Assembly (NCBI RefSeq): GCF_000378725.1
Contig: NZ_KB900367.1
Coordinates: forward strand, 186,001 to 250,000
Source of the DNA: Peptoniphilus lacrimalis DSM 7455
GTDB taxonomy: Bacteria; Bacillota; Clostridia; Tissierellales; Peptoniphilaceae
Direction: 5' to 3'
DNA: 64,000 nucleotides
The position numbers and the translations under genes were made by a program. Positions 41,048 through 50,821 of this stretch are shown in pieces. Positions within the stretch are counted from its first letter, which is position 1. The number at the start of each line of letters is the position of its first letter. Below the pieces are notes generated by a model. It was not told the origin of the DNA, ran no database searches, and was given only the letters and a program-made list of their open reading frames with translations.

Positions 41048-42043
41048 ATGGATAGAAGTAAGTTTATCCAAAGTTCTTCTTGGATTCGTGTTTTAGAAAA
41101 AAGATTACTTAGCCATCAATTTTTCTTGAGATTAGCAGATGCTCCTAGTCTAAAAGATGCTTTGAGGATGCTTAATGACACAATTTATCAAACTTCTATA
41201 TCAAAGTTAGAAAAAGATACTGATTATGAAAAAGCTCTTTCTCAAGAACTTTTAAGGTTTTATAAAGAAATGTATGAGATTAGTCCTTCAAACATACCTA
41301 TAGATTTTACTGTCTTAAAATATTATTACCATAATTTAAAGGTGATGGCAAAAGAATATGTACAAAAAGAAGATTTATCTCATCTTTATATACCTTTGGG
41401 TAATCTTGACATTTTTGGATTGAGAAAACTTTTACAAGAAAACACCTCAGCTAAAAATGAATACTTAAGAGAAGTTAAAGAAACTATAAGACTATATGAA
41501 AAAACAAAAAGGCCATCAGATATTGATATATACCTTGATAGATGTTATTTTAAATCTCTTTTGAAACTTGCAGATGAGGCAGATGAAGACATATTTTATT
41601 CTTATGTAAAAGATACAATAGATTTCAAAAATATAAGGTCTTTAATGAGAGCTAATGCTGAAGGTGCTGACTTGGAGTTTTTGACAGACATTTTAATTGA
41701 TGGTGGAAATATTTATAAGGATAATTTTTATAACTACTTAAATACTAAAATTGAGCCTGATAGTAAACTTTTCAAATATTCAAATATCTATAAATATGTA
41801 AAACAGGGAACTGAATTTTTTGGAAAGGGAAGGTCTTTATCTCGTTTTGAACTTTTAGTAGATAATGAAATGGTCGATTTGATAAAAGATGCAAAAAAAA
41901 TCACCTATGGACCCGAAGTTATTTTTGCTCATGTTATAGCTAAAGAAATTGAACTTAGAAATTTAAGAATAATTTTTGTAGCTAAACAAAATGGCTTGTC
42001 AAGTGAATTTATTAGAGAAAGGTTACGTGATACTTATGTATAA
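41048..42043 (+). CDS. ntpC: A/V-type ATP synthase subunit C
   Basis: Subunit of 331 residues linking the central rotor stalk to the K ring (d-subunit equivalent). It is largely helical with motifs typical of the family such as [10 protein letters not shown]-like [12 protein letters not shown] at the N-terminus and [15 protein letters not shown] at the C-terminus. AGGTGAG precedes the ATG. The end overlaps subunit F by 8 bp. Confidence 0.88.
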   Translation: MDRSKFIQSSSWIRVLEKRLLSHQFFLRLADAPSLKDALRMLNDTIYQTSISKLEKDTDYEKALSQELLRFYKEMYEISPSNIPIDFTVLKYYYHNLKVMAKEYVQKEDLSHLYIPLGNLDIFGLRKLLQENTSAKNEYLREVKETIRLYEKTKRPSDIDIYLDRCYFKSLLKLADEADEDIFYSYVKDTIDFKNIRSLMRANAEGADLEFLTDILIDGGNIYKDNFYNYLNTKIEPDSKLFKYSNIYKYVKQGTEFFGKGRSLSRFELLVDNEMVDLIKDAKKITYGPEVIFAHVIAKEIELRNLRIIFVAKQNGLSSEFIRERLRDTYV

Positions 42044-42344
42044 AATTGCAGTTATAGGAGATAAGGATTCTGTTCTTGCATTTATGGCTTTAGGTATTGA
42101 TGTTTTTATTGCCTATGAAAAAGAAGAAACAAGAGATATTGTGGATAAACTTTCTCGAAAAGATTATGGAGTAATTTTCATTACAGAACAGCTTGCAGCT
42201 AAAATACCAGCTACAATTAAAAGATATGATGAAAAAATTATCCCTGCCATCATTTTAATTCCTTCTAATCAAGGTACTTTAGGTATAGGGATTAATAATC
42301 TTAATAAAAATGTTGAAAAGGCCGTTGGTGCTAATATATTGTAA
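42036..42344 (+). CDS. ntpF: A/V-type ATP synthase subunit F
   Basis: Central-stalk subunit of 102 residues with a CheY-like fold: [20 protein letters not shown] at the N-terminus and [11 protein letters not shown] and PAIILIPS later. The start at 42036 gives the family's normal N-terminus and overlaps subunit C; an open upstream stretch from 41991 would add an unrelated tail. Confidence 0.9.
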   Translation: MYKIAVIGDKDSVLAFMALGIDVFIAYEKEETRDIVDKLSRKDYGVIFITEQLAAKIPATIKRYDEKIIPAIILIPSNQGTLGIGINNLNKNVEKAVGANIL

Positions 42345-42353
42345 GGAGGGGCA

Positions 42354-44129
42354 ATGAGAAGTAAAGGTAAAATATTAAAAGTATCTGGTCCACTTGTTGT
42401 AGCAGATGGTATGAAAGATGCCAATGTTTATGACGTAGTGGAAGTTTCTAAAGATAAATTAATTGGTGAAATTATTGAAATGAGAGGAGATAGAGCCTCT
42501 ATTCAAGTTTATGAAGAAACTACAGGAATTGGGCCGGGAGATGAAGTTGTATCAATAGGTTCTCCTTTATCAGTAGAATTAGGCCCCGGACTTTTAGAGC
42601 AGATGTTTGATGGTATTCAAAGACCTCTTGAAGCTTTGAAAAATTCAAATGGTGATTTCTTAGTAAGAGGGGGAACTTTTGAACATCTAGATAGAGAAAA
42701 AAAGTGGGAATTTAAACCTCAAGCTAAAGTTGGAGATATATTAGGTGCTGGCGATATCTTGGGTACAGTTGAGGAAACTTCAGTAATAACCCACAAAATC
42801 ATGGTTCCTTATGGAGTAAAAGGTAAGGTAAAAGAAATTAAATCAGGCATTTTCACAGTTGCTGATACTATAGCAATTTTAGAAACTGAAAATGGAGATA
42901 AAGAATTAAATATGATTCAACGCTGGCCAGTAAGAAGAGGCAGACCTTACAAAGAAAAAATTGATCCTAGGGCTCCTTTAATTACAGGACAAAGAGTAAT
43001 AGATACATTTTTCCCGATTACAAAGGGAGGAACTGCAGCTATACCAGGTCCCTTTGGAAGTGGTAAAACTGTAGTACAACATCAACTTGCAAAATGGGCA
43101 GATGCTCAAGTTGTAGTTTATGTAGGATGTGGCGAACGTGGTAATGAAATGACAGATGTACTTATGGAATTTCCTGAATTGATTGACCAAAAAACAGGGG
43201 AATCTATAATGAAAAGAACAGTTTTAATCGCCAACACATCAAATATGCCTGTTGCAGCCCGTGAAGCAAGTATTTATACGGGAATAACAATTTCTGAATA
43301 TTTCAGAGATATGGGATATTCAGTAGCAATGATGGCAGATTCTACATCACGTTGGGCAGAAGCTCTTCGTGAAATGAGTGGACGTTTGGAAGAAATGCCT
43401 GGTGATGAAGGTTATCCAGCCTATTTATCATCAAGAATTGCACAATTTTATGAAAGGGCAGGACGTGTAATGTGTTTAGGAACTGATGAAAGGGAAGGAG
43501 CCTTATCAGTTATAGGTGCAGTATCACCTCCTGGAGGAGATATTTCAGAACCAGTAACTCAAAACACTTTGCGTATTGTAAAAATATTCTGGAAACTTGA
43601 TTATGACCTTTCATATCAACGTCACTTCCCAGCGATAAATTGGATTGATTCTTACTCCTTATATCAAGATAAGGTAGATAAATATTTAGATGAAAACATA
43701 GATAAGAATTTTTCAAAGCATAGGAGAAGAGCAATAGGACTTTTGCAAGAAGAATCATCACTTCTTGAAATAGTAAGATTAGTTGGTAGAGATACCTTAT
43801 CAGATGGGGACCAACTAAAGCTCGACATCACAAAATCTTTGCGTGAAGACTTTTTGCAACAAAATGCCTTCAATGACATTGATACCTACTGCTCATTAAA
43901 TAAACAATATAAAATGCTTGATACTATATTAAAATTCTATGATGCAGGATTAAAAGCTTTAGAAAAAGGAGCTTATCTAAAAGAGATTGAACAATCTCCT
44001 GTCATTGATAAGATAGCAAGAATGAAATATATAGCTGAAGAAAATATTTCAAATATAGATTCTTTGCAAGAGGAAATAGCAAAAGAAATGAAATCATTAG
44101 AAAGAGGAGGTACCGAAGAAGATGCTTAA
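42354..44129 (+). CDS. ntpA: A/V-type ATP synthase catalytic subunit A
   Basis: Catalytic ATPase subunit of 591 residues. Walker A is GPFGSGKTV near residue 233, the catalytic Glu region is GCGERGNEM, and the Walker B region and [20 protein letters not shown] are present. The A-type insertion between about residues 115 and 185 is present. AGGAGGGG precedes the ATG. It overlaps subunit B by 8 bp. Confidence 0.97.
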   Translation: MRSKGKILKVSGPLVVADGMKDANVYDVVEVSKDKLIGEIIEMRGDRASIQVYEETTGIGPGDEVVSIGSPLSVELGPGLLEQMFDGIQRPLEALKNSNGDFLVRGGTFEHLDREKKWEFKPQAKVGDILGAGDILGTVEETSVITHKIMVPYGVKGKVKEIKSGIFTVADTIAILETENGDKELNMIQRWPVRRGRPYKEKIDPRAPLITGQRVIDTFFPITKGGTAAIPGPFGSGKTVVQHQLAKWADAQVVVYVGCGERGNEMTDVLMEFPELIDQKTGESIMKRTVLIANTSNMPVAAREASIYTGITISEYFRDMGYSVAMMADSTSRWAEALREMSGRLEEMPGDEGYPAYLSSRIAQFYERAGRVMCLGTDEREGALSVIGAVSPPGGDISEPVTQNTLRIVKIFWKLDYDLSYQRHFPAINWIDSYSLYQDKVDKYLDENIDKNFSKHRRRAIGLLQEESSLLEIVRLVGRDTLSDGDQLKLDITKSLREDFLQQNAFNDIDTYCSLNKQYKMLDTILKFYDAGLKALEKGAYLKEIEQSPVIDKIARMKYIAEENISNIDSLQEEIAKEMKSLERGGTEEDA

Positions 44130-45516
44130 GGAATATAACTCAATAGCTGAAGTTGTGGGACCTCTAATGGTTGTTGAAGGCGTTGGGGGAGTTAACTACG
44201 AAGAATTAGTAGATATAGAATTACAAACTGGAGAAAAAAGACGTGGCCGTGTAATTGAAATTGATGAGGACAAGGCAATGGTACAAATTTTTGAAGGCTC
44301 CAGCGGAATAAATCTTACAAGAACCAAAGTTAGATTTTTAGGAAAACCACTTGAGCTTGGCGTAAGCCCTGATATGATAGGGCGTGTTTTTGATGGTCTA
44401 GGAAATCCTATAGATAACGGTCCAAAAATTATAGCTAAGAAAAAAATAGATATAAATGGAACTCCAATAAATCCTGTAAGCCGTGATTATCCGGAAGAAT
44501 TTATTCAAACAGGAATTTCATCTATTGATGGGTTAAATACCCTAGTGCGTGGACAAAAACTTCCTATATTTTCACTAGCAGGTCTTCCCCACAACCAACT
44601 TGCAGCTCAGATTGCAAGACAAGCAAAAGTATTAAGTGGTGGTAATTTTGCTGTAGTATTTACAGCTATGGGAATAACTTTTGAAGAAGCTCAATATTTT
44701 ATTGATGACTTGACAAAAACAGGAGCAATAGATAGGTCTGTATTATTTATGAACCTAGCTGATGACCCCGCAATTGAAAGATTAGCCACTCCAAAAATGG
44801 CTCTAACCTGTGCTGAATATTTGGCATTTGAATTAGATATGCACGTTTTAGTTCTTATGACTGATATGACTAATTATGCAGAAGCTTTAAGAGAAGTTTC
44901 TGCAGCAAGAAAAGAAGTACCAGGTCGACGTGGATATCCAGGATATTTATACACCGATTTGGCAGGACTTTATGAAAGAGCTGGAAGAATTAAGGGTCGC
45001 AAAGGCTCAATAACACAAATTCCAATCTTAACAATGCCTGAGGGAGATATAACTCATCCAATACCAGACTTAACGGGATATATAACAGAAGGTCAAATTA
45101 TTTTATCTCAAGAATTATATAAACAAGGTTTAGAACCTCCTATAAATGTAATTCCATCCCTATCAAGACTTAAGGACAAGGGAATAGGTCAAGGAAAAAC
45201 AAGAGAAGACCATGCAGATACGATGAATCAAATTTATGCAGCATACACTTCAGGTAAATCTGCTAAGGAACTTTCTGCAATTTTAGGAGAAACTGCCCTT
45301 ACAAAATCAGACAAGGCTTTTGCAAAATTTGCAGATGAATTTGAAAAAAATTATGTATCTCAAGGCTTTGAAACAAACAGAAATATAGAAGAAACCCTAG
45401 ACCTAGGTTGGAAATTATTAGATATAATTCCGAGAGGAGAACTAAAGAGAATTGACGATAAGTTAATTGAAAAATATTTAGGTGAAAAAGAAGAGGACTT
45501 AAAAGAAGAAGAATAA
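44122..45516 (+). CDS. ntpB: A/V-type ATP synthase regulatory subunit B
   Basis: Nucleotide-binding non-catalytic subunit of 464 residues alternating with A in the head. It has the family motifs [20 protein letters not shown] and SGLPHNQLA-like AGLPHNQLA where the P-loop is degenerate, plus [20 protein letters not shown]-type text near residue 270. The ribosome site lies in the end of subunit A. A 78-bp gap follows before subunit D. Confidence 0.96.
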   Translation: MLKEYNSIAEVVGPLMVVEGVGGVNYEELVDIELQTGEKRRGRVIEIDEDKAMVQIFEGSSGINLTRTKVRFLGKPLELGVSPDMIGRVFDGLGNPIDNGPKIIAKKKIDINGTPINPVSRDYPEEFIQTGISSIDGLNTLVRGQKLPIFSLAGLPHNQLAAQIARQAKVLSGGNFAVVFTAMGITFEEAQYFIDDLTKTGAIDRSVLFMNLADDPAIERLATPKMALTCAEYLAFELDMHVLVLMTDMTNYAEALREVSAARKEVPGRRGYPGYLYTDLAGLYERAGRIKGRKGSITQIPILTMPEGDITHPIPDLTGYITEGQIILSQELYKQGLEPPINVIPSLSRLKDKGIGQGKTREDHADTMNQIYAAYTSGKSAKELSAILGETALTKSDKAFAKFADEFEKNYVSQGFETNRNIEETLDLGWKLLDIIPRGELKRIDDKLIEKYLGEKEEDLKEEE

Positions 45517-45594
45517 GAATAAAGAAAAAACAAGAGTCCATGTGATTTGCAATAATCAAATGACGAGGAAAAAAGAAAAAAGTAGGCGGATAAT

Positions 45595-46287
45595 ATGACT
45601 ATATTAAAAGTTAATCCCACAAGAATGACTCAAACAACTCTTAAAAAAAGACTCTTAACAGCAACAAGAGGCCATAAACTTTTAAAAGATAAACAAGATG
45701 AGCTTATGAGACAGTTTATTGATTTAATAAAAGAAAATAAAAAATTAAGAGTTGAGGTGGAAAAAGAACTACACGATTGTTTTTCAGATTTTCTTATGGC
45801 TTCAGCCCTTATGAGTCCAGAAATGCTTGAGGAATCCATAGTATTACCCTCAATAAAAACTATGGTAAAAATCTCAAAAGAAAATGTTATGAGTGTAGAG
45901 ATTCCTAAGATGGAATTCATTGTGGAGAAAACCTCACAACATGCTAGAAAATATCCATATGGTTATATAATGACAACATCAGACCTTGATAGTGCCATAG
46001 ATAAATTAAAAACAGTAATGGATAGGCTCCTTTTACTCGCCCAAAAAGAAAAAGCCTCACAACTTATGGCTGATGAAATTGAAAAAACAAGGCGTAGAGT
46101 AAATGCACTAGAATATAAAACTATACCTGATCTAAAAGACACTATAAAATATATAAGAGCTAAACTTGATGAAAGTGAAAGAGCTAATATAACAAGATTG
46201 ATGAAGGTAAAAGACATTATTTCTAAGGAAGAAGAAAAGGAACCAGTAAAGTATGATAAGGTTGATTTTAATTTTGATACTTTATGA
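45595..46287 (+). CDS. ntpD: A/V-type ATP synthase subunit D
   Basis: Central rotor shaft (gamma equivalent) of 230 residues. Two long helices are visible, with LKVNPTRMTQTTLKKRLLTA at the start and RRRVNALEYKTIPDLKDTIK-type text near residue 165, both typical. AGGCGGA precedes the ATG. Last gene of the operon; the 78-bp spacer before it holds a short inverted repeat (ATTTG / CAAAT). Confidence 0.94.
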   Translation: MTILKVNPTRMTQTTLKKRLLTATRGHKLLKDKQDELMRQFIDLIKENKKLRVEVEKELHDCFSDFLMASALMSPEMLEESIVLPSIKTMVKISKENVMSVEIPKMEFIVEKTSQHARKYPYGYIMTTSDLDSAIDKLKTVMDRLLLLAQKEKASQLMADEIEKTRRRVNALEYKTIPDLKDTIKYIRAKLDESERANITRLMKVKDIISKEEEKEPVKYDKVDFNFDTL

Positions 46288-46306
46288 TAAATAAATAACT
46301 CAATTA

Positions 46307-46338
46307 TTAGGGAAGTTTATAGCTTCCCTAAATTTTTT
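46307..46338 (+). terminator. Terminator of the ATP synthase operon
   Basis: Nine-base perfect stem TTAGGGAAG / CTTCCCTAA, seven-base loop, then ATTTTTT. Confidence 0.9.
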
Positions 46339-46409
46339 GCTAAATACAGTAGTGGTAATTTTAAGAGATTTATTATAAAATAAAATAAATAATTTGGGAG
46401 GGAATGTAC

Positions 46410-47924
46410 ATGATTTTAGTAGTTGACTTTGGAGGTCAATATAAAGAACTTATTGCAAGAAGAGTACGTGAATTAAATATATATTGCGAAGTAATTTCCT
46501 ACAAAAATGCATTAGAAAAAGCAAAAGATGAAAAAGTAAAAGGAATAATATTCACAGGAGGGCCTTCATCAGTATATGAAGAAAATTCCCCTCAAATAGA
46601 AAAAGAAATTTTCGAATTAAATAAACCCATACTTGGACTTTGCTATGGAATGCAGCTAATGGCACATACCTTAGGCGGAAAGGTAATAGGAACAAGCCAA
46701 AGAGAATTTGGAAAGACAAAAATAATTACAAAAGAATCTGTAATTTTTGAAAACTTAAATGAAGAAGAATCAGTTTGGATGAGCCACAATGACAGAGTAG
46801 AAAAACTACCTGAAGGATTTGAAATAATAGCAGAATCAAAAAATTGTCCAGTGGCAGCAATGGAAAACACAAGTAAAAACCTATACGGATTTCAATTTCA
46901 TCCAGAAGTAAATCATACAATACATGGAAAAGAAATGCTTAAAAATTTCCTATTAAACATATGCCACGAAGAACAAAATTGGACTATGAAAAATTATGCC
47001 AAAATAGCAATAGAAGACATAAGAAAAAAAGTAGGGAAAGGTAAAGTCCTTCTAGCTCTATCAGGAGGAGTAGACTCATCAGTAACAGCAGCCTTAGTAT
47101 CAAAAGCAATAGGAGAAAATCTGACATGTATCTTTGTAGATCATGGACTTATGAGAAAAAATGAAGGGGACGAAGTAGAAGAAGCCTTTAAAAACTCAGG
47201 CATGAAATTTATAAGAATAGATGCAGAAGAAAGATTTTTAAATAGATTAAAGAAAGTAACAGACCCAGAAAGAAAAAGAAAAATAATTGGGGAAGAATTT
47301 ATAAGAGTCTTTGAAGAAGAAGGAAGAAAAATAAAATCTGTAGACTACTTGGCACAAGGAACAATTTATCCTGACGTAATAGAATCAGGACTTGGAGGAG
47401 CAGTAATAAAATCTCATCATAATGTGGGAGGACTACCTGATGTAGTAGACTTTAAAGAACTAATAGAACCACTTAGAATGCTTTTCAAAGACGAAGTAAG
47501 AAAACTAGGAAGAGAACTAGGACTTGCAGATTATTTAGTAGATAGACAACCATTCCCAGGACCAGGACTAGCCATAAGAATAATGGGAGAAATAACAAAA
47601 GAAAAATTAGATATCCTAAGAGATGCAGATAAGATCTTTAGAGAAGAATTAGAAAAATCCATGGATAGAGAAGAAATAAGCCAATACTTTGCAGTTCTAA
47701 CAGATAATAAATCAGTAGGAGTAATGGGAGATTACAGAACCTATGACTATACCCTAGCCCTAAGAGCAGTGAAAACATCAGACTTTATGACAGCAGACTG
47801 GGTAAGAATCCCCTATGAAGTATTAGATAAAATTTCAGTAAGAATAGTAAACGAAGTAGACCATATAAATAGAATAGTTTATGATATAACAACAAAACCC
47901 CCAGCTACAATCGAATGGGAATAA
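46410..47924 (+). CDS. guaA: GMP synthase (glutamine-hydrolysing)
   Basis: Converts XMP to GMP with glutamine and ATP; 504 residues. The N-terminal class I amidotransferase has the nucleophile in LGLCYGMQL and the His in FQFHPEV; the ATP pyrophosphatase P-loop is LSGGVDSSV; the C-terminal dimerisation domain ends in [12 protein letters not shown] at 46410 fits GGGAGGG with 7-bp spacing; the ATG at 46404 is too close. Third codon positions favour A more than in neighbouring genes. The 3' end contains the att site of the adjoining island. Confidence 0.97.
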   Translation: MILVVDFGGQYKELIARRVRELNIYCEVISYKNALEKAKDEKVKGIIFTGGPSSVYEENSPQIEKEIFELNKPILGLCYGMQLMAHTLGGKVIGTSQREFGKTKIITKESVIFENLNEEESVWMSHNDRVEKLPEGFEIIAESKNCPVAAMENTSKNLYGFQFHPEVNHTIHGKEMLKNFLLNICHEEQNWTMKNYAKIAIEDIRKKVGKGKVLLALSGGVDSSVTAALVSKAIGENLTCIFVDHGLMRKNEGDEVEEAFKNSGMKFIRIDAEERFLNRLKKVTDPERKRKIIGEEFIRVFEEEGRKIKSVDYLAQGTIYPDVIESGLGGAVIKSHHNVGGLPDVVDFKELIEPLRMLFKDEVRKLGRELGLADYLVDRQPFPGPGLAIRIMGEITKEKLDILRDADKIFREELEKSMDREEISQYFAVLTDNKSVGVMGDYRTYDYTLALRAVKTSDFMTADWVRIPYEVLDKISVRIVNEVDHINRIVYDITTKPPATIEWE

Positions 47925-47932
47925 TCGCAAAA
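47913..47932. other. Left attachment site (attL) at the guaA 3' end
   Basis: GAATGGGAATAATCGCAAAA spans the last guaA codons and stop. The same sequence with two A-to-G changes lies at 63346-63365. The 3' end of guaA is a known integration site for tyrosine-recombinase elements, and such a recombinase is encoded at 51091. Confidence 0.78.
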
Positions 47933-47970
47933 TTTTCTAAAATGGCTTGATTACAAGCTATATAGAGAAT

Positions 47971-48097
47971 AAAAAATGGCTACTGGTACTCAAATGGTAC
48001 TGGAAGCTAAAAAGAATAAACTAAATAATAGTTCCAAGTGGTTTACATTTGGACAAAAAATTAGATCATAACTTAAGTGTTATGGTCTTTTTTATTT
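47971..48097 (+). repeat. Terminator-bearing repeat, copy 1
   Basis: Contains GGTACT twice at 11-bp spacing (GGTACTCAAATGGTACT), then ATAGTTCCAAGTGGTTTAC and CATTTGGACAAAAA, which can fold as a TCCAAGTG / CATTTGGA hairpin, and an intrinsic terminator (GATCATAAC / GTTATGGTC plus T run, 48064-48093). Copies 2 and 3 lie at 50071 and 63441. The terminator stem differs between copies but stays paired. Confidence 0.8.
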
Positions 48098-48168
48098 GAT
48101 AGGTTGTACAATTAAAAGCGACATCTAGTATAAAATAAATTTAAAAAATCAACTAAAAATATACTCAA
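48091..48168. repeat. Module upstream of mobC, copy 1
   Basis: About 78 bp beginning TTTTATTTGATAGGTTGTAC, including TTAAAAGCGACAT and TAGTATAAAATAAATTT, nearly identical to 57344-57420. In both places it follows a terminator and runs into a mobC-like frame. It may hold a promoter or transfer origin. Confidence 0.7.
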
Positions 48169-48386
48169 CATATGAAGAAAAAGAAATTTATATTATAGAC
48201 CTAGAACAATTTAGAGATTTACAATGGTCACTTTCAAATGCAACAAATAATATAAACCAGACCGTAAAAGCAACTAATACAACGGGAGTCATTTATAAGA
48301 AAGATATAGATTATATGAGAGAAAAAATAGAGAAAATATCCAAGGAGTTGTGGGATGTGCATTCACTATTATTAAGGAGGGAATGA
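48148..48386 (+). pseudogene. Decayed mobC copy with internal deletion
   Basis: The reading frame matches the MobC at 54507 from EIYIIDLEQFRDLQWSLSNA to HSLLLRRE and its stop. It lacks a start codon and an in-frame block of 26 codons. The intact copy has GAAAAAGAAATTT at both edges of that block (54558-54570 and 54636-54648) and this copy has it once, so the deletion is explained by recombination between the short repeats. Confidence 0.82.
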
Positions 48387-48714
48387 AAAAATGTAGAAAT
48401 TATGATAATATTTAAACTTCTAGTTCAATAATTAAAGTTTTATAATACTACGATATGCTCTATTTCTATAGGAGTGTATAGATATTTAAATGCAAAAAAT
48501 GTATCAACCCTTACCCTTATGTCAGGATTTAGGTTGATACACAAAATTATTTACAGCCCCAGTTAAATATAGACAATCAAGATTAACTAGTAATTATCAT
48601 TTAATCTTAAATTAGTGCGTTCGATTTTAAATTGTACAAATAAGTGTTGACAATCCAAGGTGTAAAAGTTCGAGGCAAGTTGACCCGATGTGTAGAGGGG
48701 CAATAAATTAAAAC
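48387..48714. other. Gene-free stretch after the mobC relic
   Basis: AT-rich, no supported gene. Weakly T-rich plus-strand sequence ends in a short GC-rich patch near 48655-48705 (AAGTTGACCCGATGTGTAGA) that I cannot assign. It follows the mobC relic and precedes the end of the MarR gene. Confidence 0.5.
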
Positions 48715-49140
48715 TTATTTATTATCAATCTCAAATTTTTTTTGTAGCATTTCCAGACTTTGATAAACGATTTTATATTGTTCATCTGTCCATTCTGATG
48801 TTAACTTCTGATTAAATTCTTTTAATGCTCTACTTAAAGGTTCATATTTTAATCGTCCCCTTTCTGTAAGATATATTTTTTTGTTTCTCTTATCTTTAGG
48901 GTCTGTTTCTCGTGTGATATATCCCTTTTGCTCTAATGATTTAACCATTCGAGTCGTAGCAGCCTTATCTACTTTCACAAGTTTTGTTAATTCATCCTGA
49001 GTCAATCCATCCTGTTTTGTAAGTGCCATGTAATAAGGCTCTTCTCCGACACTTATATCAAATGGAACAACTACATTTTTTAATTCTTGCTGAATACATC
49101 TTGATAAATAAGTTATAAGTTTTCCAATGCTTTTGTTCAC
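48715..49140 (-). CDS. MarR family transcriptional regulator
   Basis: Winged-helix regulator of 141 residues. The DNA-binding region (about 50-110) includes LTQDELTKLVKVDKAATTRM and the wing KGYITRETDPKDKRNKKIYL, both typical of MarR. Translation starts at GTG with AAGAGG upstream. It is the second gene after a four-helix membrane protein and very likely represses that pair through the palindrome at 49600-49629. Ligand unknown. Confidence 0.9.
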   Translation of the reverse strand: MNKSIGKLITYLSRCIQQELKNVVVPFDISVGEEPYYMALTKQDGLTQDELTKLVKVDKAATTRMVKSLEQKGYITRETDPKDKRNKKIYLTERGRLKYEPLSRALKEFNQKLTSEWTDEQYKIVYQSLEMLQKKFEIDNK

Positions 49141-49141
49141 T

Positions 49142-49561
49142 TTATGCCTCTTTTCTTCTTAAAAATTTGTCCAATATCACATTCCAAAAAATACTAGAAA
49201 AATATCCAAATACAACATTAATAGGAAATGAGGAAAAATATATTTTCCAGAAATTCTCATCATATCCCTTCATTCTTAACAATCCGCTTATAGACATAAT
49301 TGCAGTAAAATATATCGCTGGAATTATTGATGAAAAAACTAAAAAAACAATATATGATTTTCCAGTATATAGTTTCTCTGTTACTTTTGCACCTATAAGT
49401 CCAGCCGGAAAAATCAAAGATGCTATACTTGCAACTATAGATTGTAATAACATCATTGCAAGTATAGACGGAAAAACAATTTTTCCAGTATTCATCTGAG
49501 ACATAATACAACTCATTGTACTCCCCATCAATATAGGGAAAATATAACGTTTATATTTCAT
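49142..49561 (-). CDS. Small four-helix membrane protein (DUF2798-like)
   Basis: Membrane protein of 139 residues with four hydrophobic segments arranged as two similar halves, the first with MGSTMSCIMSQMNTG, resembling DUF2798. Genes of this kind often sit beside MarR or TetR regulators; the function is unknown and a role in export or stress is only a guess. GAGGT precedes the ATG. Its stop is one base from the MarR start. Confidence 0.68.
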   Translation of the reverse strand: MKYKRYIFPILMGSTMSCIMSQMNTGKIVFPSILAMMLLQSIVASIASLIFPAGLIGAKVTEKLYTGKSYIVFLVFSSIIPAIYFTAIMSISGLLRMKGYDENFWKIYFSSFPINVVFGYFSSIFWNVILDKFLRRKEA

Positions 49562-49591
49562 TACTCTTACCTCACTTTTAAGAATAACTGA

Positions 49592-49629
49592 AGTATATCA
49601 CAAATTAGTTGATGCGTCAACTAATTTGT
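49592..49629 (-). promoter_or_regulatory. Promoter and MarR-type operator
   Basis: Minus-strand TTGACG (49620-49615), 17-bp spacer, TATACT (49597-49592). A 30-bp palindrome, 49600-49629, with perfect 13-bp arms ACAAATTAGTTGA / TCAACTAATTTGT around TGCG, covers the -35 and spacer. ATTAGTTGA/TCAACTAAT is the style of site MarR proteins bind, so autoregulation is likely. Confidence 0.8.
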
Positions 49630-50070
49630 TTTTAAGTTTATATCTCTTAAAATAATATTTTAGTGGTGAATTTCGTAGTAAATACTGTTTCTATAAATTT
49701 TTCCTTTCAAAGGGTAGCTGGCGGCAGCCAGTGCAGGGGAAGCGTAGCGTCCTCTTTTTGATTTGGAACAGACCATGACTGCGGAAAATCACAGCCCTCT
49801 GGCGAGGAGCCTTCGGAGAACACAATGCACCAACCTCTGGGTGGTGTATAATTACGCTCTTAGTAAACTAAGGGATTTCAGGCTTCTCCCTTTACAGCTG
49901 TTTTTTCAATAGTTCCTGCGTGTCCTGCCTGTGAAAAATGAGTTTCAACAACAGCATGACATCATCATCATCTGTCAGGCGATCTGGTATGGATACAATA
50001 AATTGTGCTATTTATTGTATCCATACCAATTAAGCGAGAAAACCAGAATGGTTTTCGAGAGGAAAGTTGT
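49630..50070. other. GC-richer non-coding remnant
   Basis: No gene is supported. Bases about 49705-49980 are near half GC, far above the surroundings, and contain text such as GGCGGCAGCCAGTGCAGGGG and CCAACCTCTGGGTGGTGT. It looks like a scrap of a different mobile element. It ends in the long hairpin at 49985-50028 and a smaller one (GAAAACCA / TGGTTTTC, 50037-50055). Confidence 0.6.
49985..50028. repeat. Nineteen-bp perfect inverted repeat
   Basis: Arms TGGTATGGATACAATAAAT and ATTTATTGTATCCATACCA around loop TGTGCT. No T run on either side, so not a standard terminator; perhaps a transposon end, a transfer-origin hairpin or a processed RNA. Confidence 0.75.
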
Positions 50071-50188
50071 AAAAAATAGCTACTGGTACTCAAATGGTAC
50101 TGGGAGTAAAAAAAATAATTAAAATAATAGTTCCAAGTGGTTTACATTTGGACAAAAATTAGACCGTAGTTTCAAGCTACGGTCTTTT
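50071..50188 (+). repeat. Terminator-bearing repeat, copy 2
   Basis: Same order as copy 1: CTACTGGTACTCAAATGGTA, the TCCAAGTG / CATTTGGA hairpin and terminator GACCGTAG / CTACGGTC with TTTT (50162-50188). It lies just downstream of the convergent repressor gene, so the terminator may also serve that gene on the minus strand. Confidence 0.8.
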
Positions 50189-50200
50189 GAGTACATATTT

Positions 50201-50632
50201 TTATTTTAAAAATCTTGATTTTTTAGGATAAGATAACTTCCAATCTTCAAATTCCTCGTCTGTTATCTCATCGTTGTAATGCTTTTTTCTCATCTCATTC
50301 CATTCTATAAGAAAATTATTGAAGTCTACATCATTTGATAAAAGTCCATTAATTTCTCCTTCTCCTGTTAATGGTCTAAACTTCATGTCTTTTTCATAAT
50401 CAAAAATTATATGCATTATTTCAAAAATAGAATTAGGTTCATGATTAATTAATGCTGATATATCACAATCAAGTGCTTTAGATATTTTTTGTAATTGTTC
50501 TTTACTTGGAGATCTATTTCCAAGTTCGTAATTTCTTATAGCAGCATCTGTCAAACCAGACTTAATGGCAAGTTCTTTTTGAGTTAAGTTTCGCATAAGT
50601 CTTAACTTTTTTAATTTTTCTCCAGAAATCAA
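50201..50632 (-). CDS. XRE/cI-like repressor of the mobile element
   Basis: Protein of 143 residues with an N-terminal helix-turn-helix (LTQKELAIKSGLTDAAIRNYE, about residues 17-37, quoted here at the limit) and a C-terminal acidic region without a recognised peptidase site. Starts at TTG, 5 bp after AAGGAGGAG. It is divergent from the excisionase-integrase genes and probably represses their promoter, as in Tn916- and phage-like modules. Confidence 0.85.
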   Translation of the reverse strand: MISGEKLKKLRLMRNLTQKELAIKSGLTDAAIRNYELGNRSPSKEQLQKISKALDCDISALINHEPNSIFEIMHIIFDYEKDMKFRPLTGEGEINGLLSNDVDFNNFLIEWNEMRKKHYNDEITDEEFEDWKLSYPKKSRFLK

Positions 50633-50666
50633 ACTAACTCCTCCTTATTTAACAATAACTATAAAT

Positions 50667-50722
50667 ATTTTATCACAAAACGAACAAAAGCTCAACAAAA
50701 CTGTTCTGTTGCAAATATTTGC
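50667..50722 (-). promoter_or_regulatory. Repressor promoter and part of the switch region
   Basis: Minus-strand TTGAGC (50695-50690), 17-bp spacer, TAAAAT (50672-50667). Next to it are AACAGAACAG on the minus strand (about 50700-50709) and the perfect palindrome GCAAATATTTGC (50711-50722), candidate operators. Confidence 0.6.
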
Positions 50723-50762
50723 AAGTATCTGAATATTTTAGAAAAAAATAAATAGAAAAAAC

Positions 50763-50791
50763 TTGACAGAACAAATATGAACTGTTATTAT
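50763..50791 (+). promoter_or_regulatory. Excisionase-integrase promoter
   Basis: TTGACA (50763-50768), 17-bp spacer, TATTAT (50786-50791). The near-palindrome ACAGAAC...GAACTGT (50766-50785) covers the spacer and repeats the ACAGAAC word of the repressor promoter. A second palindrome CCGTTC / GAACGG lies at 50801-50818 in the leader. Confidence 0.75.
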
Positions 50792-50821
50792 ATATACATA
50801 CCGTTCGATATTGAACGGAAA

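Noticed and set aside
46339-46409. Guanine riboswitch before guaA
   Set aside because: Only about 70 bases are available and no purine-aptamer core or paired arms are visible.
49167-49499. 110-codon open frame opposite the four-helix membrane gene
   Set aside because: The minus-strand gene has a promoter, operator, ribosome site and membrane topology; the plus frame has none.
49990-50070. A third att site in front of repeat copy 2
   Set aside because: The best match (GAATGGTTTTCG at about 50046) shares only short pieces with the guaA-end sequence and is part of a local hairpin.
49931-50122. 63-codon open frame on the plus strand in the GC-richer remnant
   Set aside because: It crosses the 19-bp hairpin and runs into the terminator-bearing repeat; no ribosome site and no domain.
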